This document shows, one piece after another, positions 1 through 8,429 of a stretch of 64,000 nt of DNA (positions are counted from its first letter, which is position 1; each line of letters opens with the position of its first letter). The position numbers and the translations under genes were made by a program. This DNA comes from Oceanospirillum sp048264105 (GTDB lineage Bacteria; Pseudomonadota; Gammaproteobacteria; Pseudomonadales; Halomonadaceae): the NCBI GenBank assembly GCA_048264105.1, contig JBLXDJ010000001.1, positions 496,001 through 560,000 on the forward strand, written 5' to 3'. A model generated the notes under the pieces. That model worked only from the letters and a program-made list of their open reading frames with translations. It had not been told where the DNA came from and did not search any database.

Positions 1-1
1 G

Positions 2-115
2 GACAAAGCGCTGCAAACGACTTTCTTGTTTTCTACTCATGATCCACGGGTAATGGAGCGCGCCAAGCGGATCATCACCCTGCGGGATGGCCGGATTGTC
101 TCTGATGAAGCTTAA
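2..115 (+). CDS. ABC transporter ATP-binding protein, 3' end only
   Basis: The open frame runs in from the left edge and ends at TAA 113-115. The 37 visible residues contain the H-loop (F-S-T-H-D-P) followed by a V-M-E-R-A stretch and the C-terminal 'LRDGRIVSDE' strand, which is the usual end of a LolD/MacB-type ATPase. The Walker A, signature and Walker B motifs lie outside the window. It overlaps the start of the next gene by 11 bases, so the two are probably co-transcribed and translationally coupled. A LolD/MacB-type substrate class is inference only. Confidence 0.8.
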   Translation, partial: DKALQTTFLFSTHDPRVMERAKRIITLRDGRIVSDEA

Positions 116-1439
116 GAGAACGGCAGGAAGACTTATGGCACTTGTTCTGGCTGGCGGTTTAACCGCTGCTCAGACGGCACTTGCTGATAATAGGATGGCG
201 GATCAGGCGGCGGTTTCCGATGAGGCTGGCTGGTCTTTTGAGAACAGCGCACGCCTGTCCGGCTACGGTGGTTTTTACGGTGCTGACAGCTCCGAACTGT
301 TTGATAACCGCCAACAGCAGCTCAGTCTGCGCCTGATGAGTACGGGAAGTTCTTCGGATCAGCAGCACACCCTAAGCGGACATTTGAAACTCCGTCATCA
401 GACCTTTTCCTCACCGGCGATCGCTCTCGGTGCATCTGAGCCAGCCATCGATTACTTTCGTGCCGCAGAGATGAGTGACAATCTGCTCTGGAACTCCTGC
501 GATGAGGTCTCAAACGGAATCACCTGCTTTCAGGGCGGTTATGAGGTTGATCGGCTTTTCTATCGTTATCAACCGGATTCCGGTCAGTATCGGGTGAGCC
601 TTGGGCGGCAGGCGATTGACTGGGGTACGGGACGCTTCTGGCAGCCGTTAAACCTGTTTGGCAGCTTCGCACCGACAGATCTGGATACCGATTATAAGGC
701 CGGGCTTGATGGCCTTGTCGCTGAGTATTACCCCGGCTTCTTCTCAACACTGACTCTGGCTTATCTGCCCACTTCTCATGCAGTATCGGATAACCGGTCC
801 GCTGAGGATTCCCTGGCACTGCATTACCGCATGCTGCTGGAATCCGGTGATGAACTGACTCTTCTGACCGGCAGAGTGCTTGAGCGCACTGCTCTGGGGG
901 GCGCGTGGGAGAGCAGTTTTGATCTGGGGGAGACACTCACCGGAATCGGCTCCCGAATCGAAGCGGTGGTTTATGAGCCGGACGCGTCTTTATCCAACTC
1001 TCAAGGCAAAACAGAAGAGCGTAGCGTCCAGATGATCGCCGGTGTTGATTACCAGACTCAGACCGATAACCCGCTCACCGACGGCATTCTTATCACACTT
1101 GAGTATCTGCACAGCGGATCCGGTGCCGAAACGCCGTCTGAGCTTGAACCTGTCCGGCAGAGCGCGTTAGTGAAACAGGGCATTCAGCCACAGTTGTCGC
1201 AACAGGTGATGGGGCTGGGTTTGGGCAAAACCCTGTCGCCCCTCTGGCAGGGTAATTACACCGGTCTGTTCAGCCCCTTGTCCGGTGGTGCATCTCAACT
1301 GCATCAGATCAGCGGGGTTTATTCCCTCAGTGATGAAAGCGACCTGATGCTGTCCCTGCTCTCCGGTTTTGGTTCAGAGGTCTCAGAATTTGGCTCAGTA
1401 CCCACTTCGTTGTCGGCGCGGCTTCGTCTCTATTTCTGA
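105..1439 (+). CDS. Predicted outer-membrane beta-barrel protein linked to an ABC transporter
   Basis: A 444-residue protein from ATG 105. An ATG at 87 is in frame, but the 105 start gives a clean signal peptide: MKLKR, a hydrophobic core, and A-L-A before cleavage near residue 27. The body alternates polar and aromatic residues as in a barrel, carries one Cys pair (C-D-E...T-C) near residue 140, and ends in R-L-Y-F, the terminal aromatic typical of BAM substrates. It starts inside the end of the ABC ATPase gene, suggesting it is the outer-membrane partner of that exporter. I do not recognise a named family. Lipid or small-molecule export is a guess. Confidence 0.7.
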   Translation: MKLKRTAGRLMALVLAGGLTAAQTALADNRMADQAAVSDEAGWSFENSARLSGYGGFYGADSSELFDNRQQQLSLRLMSTGSSSDQQHTLSGHLKLRHQTFSSPAIALGASEPAIDYFRAAEMSDNLLWNSCDEVSNGITCFQGGYEVDRLFYRYQPDSGQYRVSLGRQAIDWGTGRFWQPLNLFGSFAPTDLDTDYKAGLDGLVAEYYPGFFSTLTLAYLPTSHAVSDNRSAEDSLALHYRMLLESGDELTLLTGRVLERTALGGAWESSFDLGETLTGIGSRIEAVVYEPDASLSNSQGKTEERSVQMIAGVDYQTQTDNPLTDGILITLEYLHSGSGAETPSELEPVRQSALVKQGIQPQLSQQVMGLGLGKTLSPLWQGNYTGLFSPLSGGASQLHQISGVYSLSDESDLMLSLLSGFGSEVSEFGSVPTSLSARLRLYF

Positions 1440-1738
1440 CCGGTTTTAATACTTTTGTCACAAAAATCTGTTTTTGACCGAATAACCATTGATTCTGAAG
1501 GGATCTGATTGTTTAATGCGCCACCATAATTAGGTAAGGCGCTACTAATGCTACAGCTGATCCCCACGCCGGCTGTTGTCGTCTCTGTACCGGCCATGAC
1601 ACGTTGCATTGGTCGTCAGCATTCAGCGAGTCTGCCTGAGTTTATCGGTTCCGTGTTTTATCCTGCCTCTATGTTGTTTCCGACAGTGTCTAACTGTGTT
1701 CTGTCAGGCTGAATATCAGCACCTGTCGTAAGCGGTAT
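1440..1738. other. Intergenic region, 299 bp
   Basis: I see no strong terminator or promoter. A 54-codon frame (ATG 1548 to TGA 1710-1712) has a weak AAGG about ten bases upstream. Its product is rich in V, P and S with no recognisable motif, so I do not call it a gene. Confidence 0.5.
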
Positions 1739-2281
1739 GTGGTCATAAGTGAGGTTATTTTGAAGTCAAAGTCGATTCAGCCAACACAGGTTGAGCGAAA
1801 GATGCGTGCGGATGACTTTATCGTCTCCAAAACCGACGCCAAGGGAAGAATCACCTACTGTAATCCCATCTTCATTGAATTTTCCGGCTACACCGAGAGC
1901 GAACTGCTGGGTAAGCAGCACAATATTATCCGCCATCCGGATATGCCCAGAGCCACCTTCAAGCTGGCCTGGGATACGATCCAGTCCGGCCGTGAGTTTT
2001 TCGCCTATGTGAAAAATATGAGCAAGGATGGGAGCTACTACTGGGTACTGGCTCATATGACGCCGGATCTGGGGCCCAATGGTCAGCCTATGGGTTATAC
2101 CTCGGTACGCCGTTGTCCCCGGCCTGATGCTATCGATGCCATTCAGGTGATCTACAAAGAGATGGTTGCTGCGGAGCGAGCCGCTAACGCCCGTGACGCT
2201 TTAGACGCCGGTCTGAATGTTCTTAACCGTTATTTAGCTAAGGAGGGTAAAAGTTATGAAGAACTGGTTCTCTCGATTTAA
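1739..2281 (+). CDS. Aer-type PAS domain sensor protein, stand-alone (CetB-like)
   Basis: A 180-residue soluble protein made of one PAS domain (about residues 25-120) and a short helical tail. It has the motifs of the Aer energy-taxis PAS fold: 'YCNPIFIEFSGY' near residue 40, then 'HNIIRHPDMP' at 61-70 and a Y-Y-W-V-L segment. In E. coli Aer the same region binds FAD, so a redox-sensing flavin is likely here. There is no membrane segment and no signalling domain. The next gene overlaps by 26 bases and supplies both, so the pair looks like an Aer receptor split in two. The start is uncertain: GTG 1739 is in frame, but TTG 1760 has a better ribosome site (AGTGAGG). Confidence 0.85.
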   Translation: MVISEVILKSKSIQPTQVERKMRADDFIVSKTDAKGRITYCNPIFIEFSGYTESELLGKQHNIIRHPDMPRATFKLAWDTIQSGREFFAYVKNMSKDGSYYWVLAHMTPDLGPNGQPMGYTSVRRCPRPDAIDAIQVIYKEMVAAERAANARDALDAGLNVLNRYLAKEGKSYEELVLSI

Positions 2282-3557
2282 TCAATTTCTGATTCCTACC
2301 CTGATTTTGCTGATTGGCGTTATCGCATCATTCTGGCTTGCATCGGCTCCTCTTATTGCCAGTTTGCTGGCCGTGGTTTGGTTTGTGGTTCAGATGATGA
2401 ACCCTCAGCGCAACAGTGAAGCGGTTGAGATTCGTAAGCTGTTTGAAAAAGTGGCTGACGGCCGTCTTGAGCAGCGTTTACCTCAGACAATGCAGGATCC
2501 TGAACTGGAACTGCTGCGGGTGCAGATTAACTCGGCACTGGATCAGACCGAAACTGCATTTCGGGAGATTCTCGGTACGGTTAAGGCATCCAGTAATGGT
2601 CTGTATCACCGCAAACTTCAGGTTGTCGGTCTGAACGGCACATTCCGCAGTGTGCTGGAGCAGATTCAGCAGGTGCTGGATAAGGCGCAAAGCACTCAGG
2701 AAATTGTTGATCGCGAATCTCTGCTATCCCGCATCTTCCTGCGTTCTGAACGCGGCATGTCCTCTGCGATGACAACCGCTAATACCACACTGGATGATGT
2801 GAATGAGCAGGCTGAGCATATCTCGGGTTTCTCCAAGGACTTTTCCGAGACAGCTCACTCTATGGTTGAAGCGGCAACTCGTATGTCCGAAGCCCTGAAA
2901 GAAGCGGGTCAGTCTGCCGAATCCAGTTTTTCGGCACTGGAGGCGATGTCTGATGCCGCTACTGAGATTCAGGGTCGCAGCAGTCAGATTGATGAACTGG
3001 CCGGACAAACCAACCTGTTGGCACTGAATGCAGCGATTGAAGCGGCCCGTGCCGGTGAAGCGGGGCGTGGTTTTGCCGTGGTCGCGGATGAGGTGCGCAG
3101 CCTTGCGGATCAGTCACGGGGTACGGCTCAGGAGATCTCGACCTCGATCCACACCATGATGGAAACTCTGGCATCAATGACCAAGCAGTTTGAAGTGCTG
3201 CGGGAAGCGGTTGATGAAGCGCGGGAAACCTCCGGTGTGTTCGGTAAGACACTGAGGCAATCCGCGGAATCCGCTTATACCGTGAATACTCAGGCCGGTC
3301 AGATCACTCAGTTGGCCGATGTGATGGGTAACTCCATGAAGCTGCTCAGAAACGCCCAACGCGCCCGTGAGGATGTAAACTCAATCCTGAACGGAAAGCC
3401 GATTGAGATTCGTCATCTGACGGATATTGAACAGAAAGCGATCGATCTGGCAGAGCAGGGACGTTGGTCCAAAGACAGTAAAGACCGTGAAGCCCTTATC
3501 GGTATCTATGACCAGGTCTTTACGGATATTGAACGCCAGCTGGAAGGGCTGCGTTAG
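2256..3557 (+). CDS. Methyl-accepting chemotaxis protein without a sensing domain (CetA-like)
   Basis: 433 residues. Two membrane helices are packed into residues 11-47 with almost no periplasmic loop. A HAMP-like linker follows, then a coiled coil with the conserved MCP hairpin tip ('DELAGQTNLLALNAAIEAA' and 'GFAVVADEVRSLA', roughly 247-285). No periplasmic ligand domain exists, so input must come from a partner, most likely the PAS protein encoded just upstream with a 26-base overlap. The ribosome site AAGGAGGG lies inside that upstream gene, implying coupled translation. The last 75 residues after the coiled coil are a conserved-looking helical tail of unknown role. It is not a CZB zinc-binding domain, because the CZB Cys/His pattern is missing. 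Confidence 0.9.
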   Translation: MKNWFSRFNQFLIPTLILLIGVIASFWLASAPLIASLLAVVWFVVQMMNPQRNSEAVEIRKLFEKVADGRLEQRLPQTMQDPELELLRVQINSALDQTETAFREILGTVKASSNGLYHRKLQVVGLNGTFRSVLEQIQQVLDKAQSTQEIVDRESLLSRIFLRSERGMSSAMTTANTTLDDVNEQAEHISGFSKDFSETAHSMVEAATRMSEALKEAGQSAESSFSALEAMSDAATEIQGRSSQIDELAGQTNLLALNAAIEAARAGEAGRGFAVVADEVRSLADQSRGTAQEISTSIHTMMETLASMTKQFEVLREAVDEARETSGVFGKTLRQSAESAYTVNTQAGQITQLADVMGNSMKLLRNAQRAREDVNSILNGKPIEIRHLTDIEQKAIDLAEQGRWSKDSKDREALIGIYDQVFTDIERQLEGLR

Positions 3558-3569
3558 AAGTCAATTCAC

Positions 3570-3612
3570 TACTGAGGTGGCTAGCTTGGCAGCGACCTCA
3601 GTACAGTTTTTT
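3570..3612 (+). terminator. Likely intrinsic terminator after the PAS/MCP pair
   Basis: Nine-base inverted repeat (TACTGAGGT at 3570-3578 and ACCTCAGTA at 3595-3603) with a 16-base loop, followed by six T at 3607-3612. The large loop and moderate GC make it weaker than a textbook terminator. A second short hairpin (CAGGTTA/TAACCTG, 3690-3708) lies before the next gene, without a T tract. Confidence 0.55.
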
Positions 3613-3797
3613 GACTTTAGTCAAAATTCTTTCAAAGTTGTTGCCCATGTATTTATTCTTTTGGTAGGATTTTTCTCGCAGAAAATCAACAGGTTAAGGG
3701 ATAACCTGCTAGTGACTATGGATTGATATCTATTTATGTTCTGTCCTATCTCTTTGCATCGTTATTCCTTTAAACAGATAAACCATCAAAAGGAAAT

Positions 3798-4280
3798 ATG
3801 ATGAAAAAGCTGCTCACTTCTATAGCTCTTCTTCTCTCTATCACTGGCTGTACTCAGATCCCTATTGCTGAAAAGGATAATGGAGATCTTCAAAAAGTGA
3901 CGGCTTTTGAAGCATCAGAACAGTATGGTGTTCTGTATCTCTATAGAGACCGTAATTCTGATTACTCTGGTATTGAACTGGAGATTGAAATCGGAGATGA
4001 AGATGTTTCGACTTGGCCGTCTTGTTACAAGCGAGTTGAGCTTGAACCTGGCTTGTACCATCTGGAAGCGAACCATTACGATACATTTGGCTTTGAAGAG
4101 GAACGAGATTATAAGGCGGTTGCTGGACAGGTTGATTTTTTTGAGTATAAACCAATTCGTCGAATTGGGATTCCTGGCGAAACAAAGATCATCCCTAAAA
4201 CTCGTGAAGAAGCTGTTGAGATAATCAAGAAACAGCAGCTGTGTCCAAATCCACCAGCATTCGTAAAACTATCAGACTAA
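3798..4280 (+). CDS. Small predicted lipoprotein, DUF2846-like
   Basis: 160 residues. A short charged N-terminus and hydrophobic core end in a lipobox (I-T-G-C) with the lipidated Cys at residue 18, so the mature protein is anchored in a membrane facing the periplasm. The mature part contains 'GVLYLYRDRNSDYSG' and an 'ELEPGLYHLEANHYD' segment. This resembles the compact beta fold of DUF2846 lipoproteins, but the match is from memory and uncertain. RBS AAAGGAAA precedes tandem ATGs at 3798 and 3801. The gene stands alone and is slightly AT-richer than its neighbours. Function unknown. Confidence 0.75.
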   Translation: MMKKLLTSIALLLSITGCTQIPIAEKDNGDLQKVTAFEASEQYGVLYLYRDRNSDYSGIELEIEIGDEDVSTWPSCYKRVELEPGLYHLEANHYDTFGFEEERDYKAVAGQVDFFEYKPIRRIGIPGETKIIPKTREEAVEIIKKQQLCPNPPAFVKLSD

Positions 4281-4324
4281 CCGTTAATCCAGAGCTATTG
4301 GTCTTGCCGATAGCTCTTTCAGAT

Positions 4325-4798
4325 TCAAACCAACATTTCTCGAGTAATTTCATTAAACCGGTCACAGCTCTGAATCAGGCTGTTCGCAGTAAGTGCCGGT
4401 ACGCCGTAAACCTCAGTTTCTGTACCAAAGCGTTGCTTTACCCTCTGAAGCAGCTGATCAAAATCCCCATCCCCGGAAAGCAGAATCACCTTGTCAGCGT
4501 CACTGGCCTGTTCATACAGATCCAGCGTGATGCCGACATCCCAGTCGCCTTTAGCTGAGCCGTCACTGCGCTGAATAAAGGGCTTCAGTTTGACCTCAAA
4601 GCCGATATGTTTCAGTGCCTGCTGGAATTTCTGCTGACCGGTATCCTGACTGCTGATGGCGTAGGCGGTTGCTTTGATAATGTCGCCTTCATGGCTGATC
4701 TGTTGCCAGAACCGGCGATAATCGAACGCCCGTCCGTAGGCTTGTCGGGTGGTGTAATAGATGTTCTGGATGTCAGCGAAAATTGCGATACGGGGCAT
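4325..4798 (-). CDS. NYN domain (LabA/DUF88) PIN-like nuclease
   Basis: 157 residues, a complete single-domain NYN protein. Acidic residues typical of the PIN-like active site are in place: D9 with N12 in 'FADIQN', D85/D87 in 'KGDWDVGITLD', and D110/D112 in 'LLSGDGDFDQLL'. NYN proteins are metal-dependent RNases; the physiological RNA target is unknown. It is a single-gene unit on the minus strand, convergent with the lipoprotein gene. Confidence 0.88.
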   Translation of the reverse strand: MPRIAIFADIQNIYYTTRQAYGRAFDYRRFWQQISHEGDIIKATAYAISSQDTGQQKFQQALKHIGFEVKLKPFIQRSDGSAKGDWDVGITLDLYEQASDADKVILLSGDGDFDQLLQRVKQRFGTETEVYGVPALTANSLIQSCDRFNEITREMLV

Positions 4799-4969
4799 GG
4801 GGTTCCTTAACGCCGGTCAATGTGGGCTTAACGGTACAGTATCGGGCGGGGCAGTCAATGGCTCACCCTAAGCAGGTAAAGAGATGCTAGAATGCCCGCG
4901 CCTTTTACCGTCCGGATGGCGGTCATCGTTAAGTCTTATTTATGCGGGTCATACCACTAAGGAGCGCCT

Positions 4970-5893
4970 GTGATTGTTCATAAACGAGCCGGATTTCTAA
5001 CACTGCTATTTACGATGCGGGGATCGGTTATTCCCCGTGTTTTTCCTCAGATGCTTCTGCTGGCGCTGTTTTCTTCCGGAATTGTGCTGGTCTATCAGTA
5101 TCACACCTTTGCGCTGCCAGCCTTTAGCCTGACCCCGTTTACTTTGCTGGGCATTGCACTGTCTTTGTTCCTGGGATTCCGCAATAACGCGGCTTATGAC
5201 CGCTGGTGGGAAGGGCGAAAGCTGTGGGGGAGTCTCGTTTATGAAACCCGCGCAGTGGCACGTAGCACCCGCATGGTTTTTGCCCATGAAGATCAGGCTG
5301 AGGATCGGGCAGTCCTGCTGAAAATGGTAGCGGCTTTTTCCCATACTTTACGTCAGAGTCTGCGGCCGGATACTGATTGTCGTGCCGAGGTGGTGAACCT
5401 GATCGGCGAGAAAAAAGCGGATGAAGTGTTCAAACATCAGAACCCATCAGATGCCCTGTTGAGAGAGGTGGCGGAGATTATTGCTGAGCAATATCGCCGG
5501 AAAAAGATCGATACCGTTGCGGTCAATATGCTCAATCAGCACCTGACACATCTGGCGGGTGTTCAGGCGGGGCTGGAGCGCATTTCCAATACGCCGATGC
5601 CCTTTGCGTTCACACTTCTGGCCCATCGAACCGCTTATATCTACTGTTTTTTATTGCCGCTGGGTTTGGTCGAGAGTGCTCTTTGGCTGACGCCGTTTTT
5701 TACAACGCTGGTGGCATACTGCTTCTTCGGGCTCGATGCTCTGTCTGAAGAGCTGGAATACCCCTTCACCTTAGAAGGCGCAAATCATCTGCCTCTGGAT
5801 GCGATGTGTCGGGTCAATGAGATCTCTGTCGCGGAAGCTCTGGGAGAAGAACCACCTAAGCCGCTTCAGCCAATAAAGCATATTCTGAGCTAA
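4970..5893 (+). CDS. Bestrophin-family (UPF0187) membrane channel
   Basis: 307 residues from GTG 4970, chosen because AAGGAG lies seven bases upstream. It has the bestrophin-like N-terminal layout: basic 'MIVHKRAG', two hydrophobic helices at about 25-70, then 'LGFRNNAAYDRWWEGRKLW', the family hallmark. Two further helices lie near 210-255. Bacterial homologues form pentameric ion channels (the Klebsiella homologue is cation-selective); ion selectivity here cannot be read from sequence. It converges on the YeiH gene with a 15-base gap and no visible terminator. Confidence 0.9.
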   Translation: MIVHKRAGFLTLLFTMRGSVIPRVFPQMLLLALFSSGIVLVYQYHTFALPAFSLTPFTLLGIALSLFLGFRNNAAYDRWWEGRKLWGSLVYETRAVARSTRMVFAHEDQAEDRAVLLKMVAAFSHTLRQSLRPDTDCRAEVVNLIGEKKADEVFKHQNPSDALLREVAEIIAEQYRRKKIDTVAVNMLNQHLTHLAGVQAGLERISNTPMPFAFTLLAHRTAYIYCFLLPLGLVESALWLTPFFTTLVAYCFFGLDALSEELEYPFTLEGANHLPLDAMCRVNEISVAEALGEEPPKPLQPIKHILS

Positions 5894-5908
5894 AACAGAC
5901 GCTCGCCC

Positions 5909-6961
5909 TCAGGCATATAAAACCAGATTCAGCCCCAGCCCTGCGACGATCAGCACGACAAAAAGAATGGCCGCCAGCAGGATGGGTTTGAGGCCAGCCT
6001 GACGCAGGGTGCTCCAGCGGGTATTAAAGCCCATTGCCGCCATGGCGATCGTGAGGCTGAACTGGCTGACGAAACTGATCGCCTGATGTACGGTTTCAGG
6101 AAGCTGGACAAAGCTGTTGGCCAGCACGGCCAGAATAAAAAAGCCGATAAAGTGAGGGAAGGTTACCGGTAGTTTTCGGCTCTGGCCTGTAGCGTCTTCA
6201 CAGGTCTGTTTGTCCCTGAATAGCAGCAGGCCCAATGCAATGACCACAGGTGCCAGACATAGCACCCGGATCAGCTTGGTCATAATAGCTGTTTGCAGAG
6301 CTTCCGGACTGATGGTCTGACCTGCGGCGACTGCCTGAGCAACCTCATGCACGGTGCTGCCGATAAAGATGCCGAACTGCTCCGGTGCGATATGCAGAAC
6401 GTTAAATAGCACCGGATAAAGCAGCAGGGACAGGCTGCCAAACAGCACAACTGTTGCGACAGCAACAGAAACCTGCCGATGGCCGCCCTTAACGACAGGC
6501 TCGGTCGCCATAATAGCGGCGGCTCCGCACACGGCACTGCCAACACTGGTCAGTACCGCCAGCTCTCTGTTCATGCCCAGCAGGCGAATACCCACGGTAA
6601 TGCCGATGGTTAAAACCAGGGTGATCACGATTACATCGATAACCAGAGCCTGCCAGCCCAGTTGGACCACCTGCTGAAACGTCAGTCCGAAACCCAGCAG
6701 AATAATGCCAAGGCGCAGTAGCTTCTGCTGGCAAAAAAGACTGCTTTTGGATGGGGTTGCACCGGCTCCGGCAAAGCCAAGCCCGCGGAAAAAAGCCCCT
6801 GAGATCATACCCAGCAATATCGCCAGTGGCAGGCTGCCAAGGCCAAGTTCAGCGAAGAGTGGCTGTTTGGCGATAACAATCGCCAGCAGAGTAATGATCA
6901 GCAGATGTAGCATGGGTAGCGCCTGAGTCACAGAAAATGTGTGGCTATTATGGCGCTGCAA
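5909..6961 (-). CDS. YeiH/UPF0324 family putative anion transporter
   Basis: 350 residues with about ten hydrophobic helices. Motifs of the UPF0324 family are visible: 'LGLGSLPLAILLGM' near the N-terminus, 'SVGSAVCGAAAIMA' in the middle, and 'STVHEVAQAVAAG' followed by a lysine-containing 'TKLIRVL' helix. Members are annotated as putative sulfate exporters without firm biochemical proof. Single-gene unit. Confidence 0.88.
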   Translation of the reverse strand: MQRHNSHTFSVTQALPMLHLLIITLLAIVIAKQPLFAELGLGSLPLAILLGMISGAFFRGLGFAGAGATPSKSSLFCQQKLLRLGIILLGFGLTFQQVVQLGWQALVIDVIVITLVLTIGITVGIRLLGMNRELAVLTSVGSAVCGAAAIMATEPVVKGGHRQVSVAVATVVLFGSLSLLLYPVLFNVLHIAPEQFGIFIGSTVHEVAQAVAAGQTISPEALQTAIMTKLIRVLCLAPVVIALGLLLFRDKQTCEDATGQSRKLPVTFPHFIGFFILAVLANSFVQLPETVHQAISFVSQFSLTIAMAAMGFNTRWSTLRQAGLKPILLAAILFVVLIVAGLGLNLVLYA

Positions 6962-7288
6962 TAAAATCTGGAAAGTGAATTAAATCTATATTGTTAATCG
7001 GTTTTGTCGATAAGCAAGCTGATGAACAGTCTCTGGCTTATAACGTTGCCTGGGTGAAAGGCGCTTTTCAGGGTAAGTCAGGCATAAAAGCAAAAAGAGT
7101 CAGGTAATACATGTGAGGTTTGTCATGATCTGCTTGAAACTTTTTTGTCGTATAAATAGATATATTGTTCTAAAAGTCAGTTTTGTCCGCTTACACGATT
7201 AAGCGGCATTTGTTACTCTTTGTTATCTTTTTTGTCAGCCCCTGTTTGGGTTGATCTACTGCAGATTTATGGACGATAGAGGCATCCT
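6962..7288. other. Divergent intergenic region with a 20-bp inverted repeat
   Basis: 327 bp between the divergent YeiH gene and the RND operon, so it must hold both promoters. The clearest element is the inverted repeat CCGCTTA (7187-7193) / TAAGCGG (7200-7206) with a 6-base spacer, about 80 bases before the RND start. It could be an operator or a leader hairpin. No regulator gene is adjacent. I could not choose a convincing -35/-10 pair in this AT-rich stretch. Confidence 0.45.
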
Positions 7289-8428
7289 GTGAAAATTAAA
7301 CTCTCGCAAGTTGCTGCAGCGGTTGCTGTGGCAGGTTTTGTAGGTTGGGCACTGACTGCCCGGGTTGATACGGCTTTGGCAGAGGCTCCTCCGGCCGATG
7401 ACTCCGCAGAAGCTGCAGTGGTGTTGCCACAGGTTGAGATTCAGCATTCTCAGGCCACGTCCTATGATCGCCAGACCGTTCTGCAGGGGCAGATTGAACC
7501 CTGGAGAAGTATTCAGCTCCGGAGTCAGGTTTCCGGAACCGTTGAATCCTTACTGGTCGAGCAGGGTGCCCGAATCTCTCAGGGGCAGCCTCTGATCCGT
7601 CTGTCACAGAGCGAATATCAGGCCCAGCTGCAAAGTGCCAAAGCGGGCGTTCGTCTGAAAGAAGCCGAATTAAAGGGTGCCCAAAAGCTATATAAAACCA
7701 ATCTGCAAACCGAAACCGCCGTTCTCAGACTGCAAAGTGAGCTGGAAGGTGCCCGATCAAGTCTTGTGATGGCCCAGCAGCAGTTGGCTCATGCCGCGCC
7801 TAAAGCTCCGTTTGATGGTGTTGTTGACCAGCTGGATGCCGAGCTGGGTCAGTACATGACCGTTGGTGAAGTCTGGGGACGACTGGTGAATATCGACCGG
7901 TTGAAAGTCACCGCACAGGTGCCCCAGCAGGATGTCGTCAATGTTGCGGTTGGCCAGCCGGTAGAGATTGCACTTCTGGATGGTCGCTCTCTGGAAGGTT
8001 ATGTCAGCTTTGTCGCCAGTGCGGCAGATCCGGCCACCCGCAGTTTCCCGATTGAAGTAGCTCTGGAAAACCCCGATCAGCTTCGAATTGCCGGTGCCAG
8101 TGCAACCTTAAATGTGCATCTGGGTGATGTCCCTGCCCATAAGCTATCGCCAGCGCTGCTGAGCCTGAATGACAAAGGCGAGCTGGGTGTTAAATGGGTT
8201 AATCCGCAAAATCAGGTGGTGTTTCAGCCGGTGGAACTGCTCAGTACCGGAACCGATGGTGCCTGGGTAAGTGGACTACCAGATAGTGTTCCTGTGATCA
8301 GTCTGGGGGGCGGCTTTGTTCAGCACGGCCAGAAAGTGGCGGTGATCAGTGCGCCGGGTGCAGACAATCCAGTAGCTGAGAAAACCTCTGACAACCCTGT
8401 GGCGACCGTAGCAAACGGAGCAAACTGA
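7289..8428 (+). CDS. RND efflux periplasmic adaptor (membrane fusion protein)
   Basis: 379 residues from GTG 7289. The N-terminus has a signal or anchor helix (residues 6-31) and no lipobox Cys. Then come the standard AcrA-type parts: a barrel-sandwich half ('IQLRSQVSGTVESLLVEQG'), a short helical hairpin with heptad Q/A/L residues (about 110-170), the second lipoyl half ('APFDGVVDQLDAELGQYM'), a beta-barrel, and a membrane-proximal domain. It bridges the pump to an outer-membrane channel. The permease gene begins two bases downstream. No TolC-type gene is nearby, so a channel encoded elsewhere is presumably shared. Confidence 0.93.
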   Translation: MKIKLSQVAAAVAVAGFVGWALTARVDTALAEAPPADDSAEAAVVLPQVEIQHSQATSYDRQTVLQGQIEPWRSIQLRSQVSGTVESLLVEQGARISQGQPLIRLSQSEYQAQLQSAKAGVRLKEAELKGAQKLYKTNLQTETAVLRLQSELEGARSSLVMAQQQLAHAAPKAPFDGVVDQLDAELGQYMTVGEVWGRLVNIDRLKVTAQVPQQDVVNVAVGQPVEIALLDGRSLEGYVSFVASAADPATRSFPIEVALENPDQLRIAGASATLNVHLGDVPAHKLSPALLSLNDKGELGVKWVNPQNQVVFQPVELLSTGTDGAWVSGLPDSVPVISLGGGFVQHGQKVAVISAPGADNPVAEKTSDNPVATVANGAN

Positions 8429-8429
8429 T

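Noticed and set aside
3330..3557. CZB zinc-binding domain at the MCP C-terminus
   Set aside because: The His/Cys residues that define CZB are absent.
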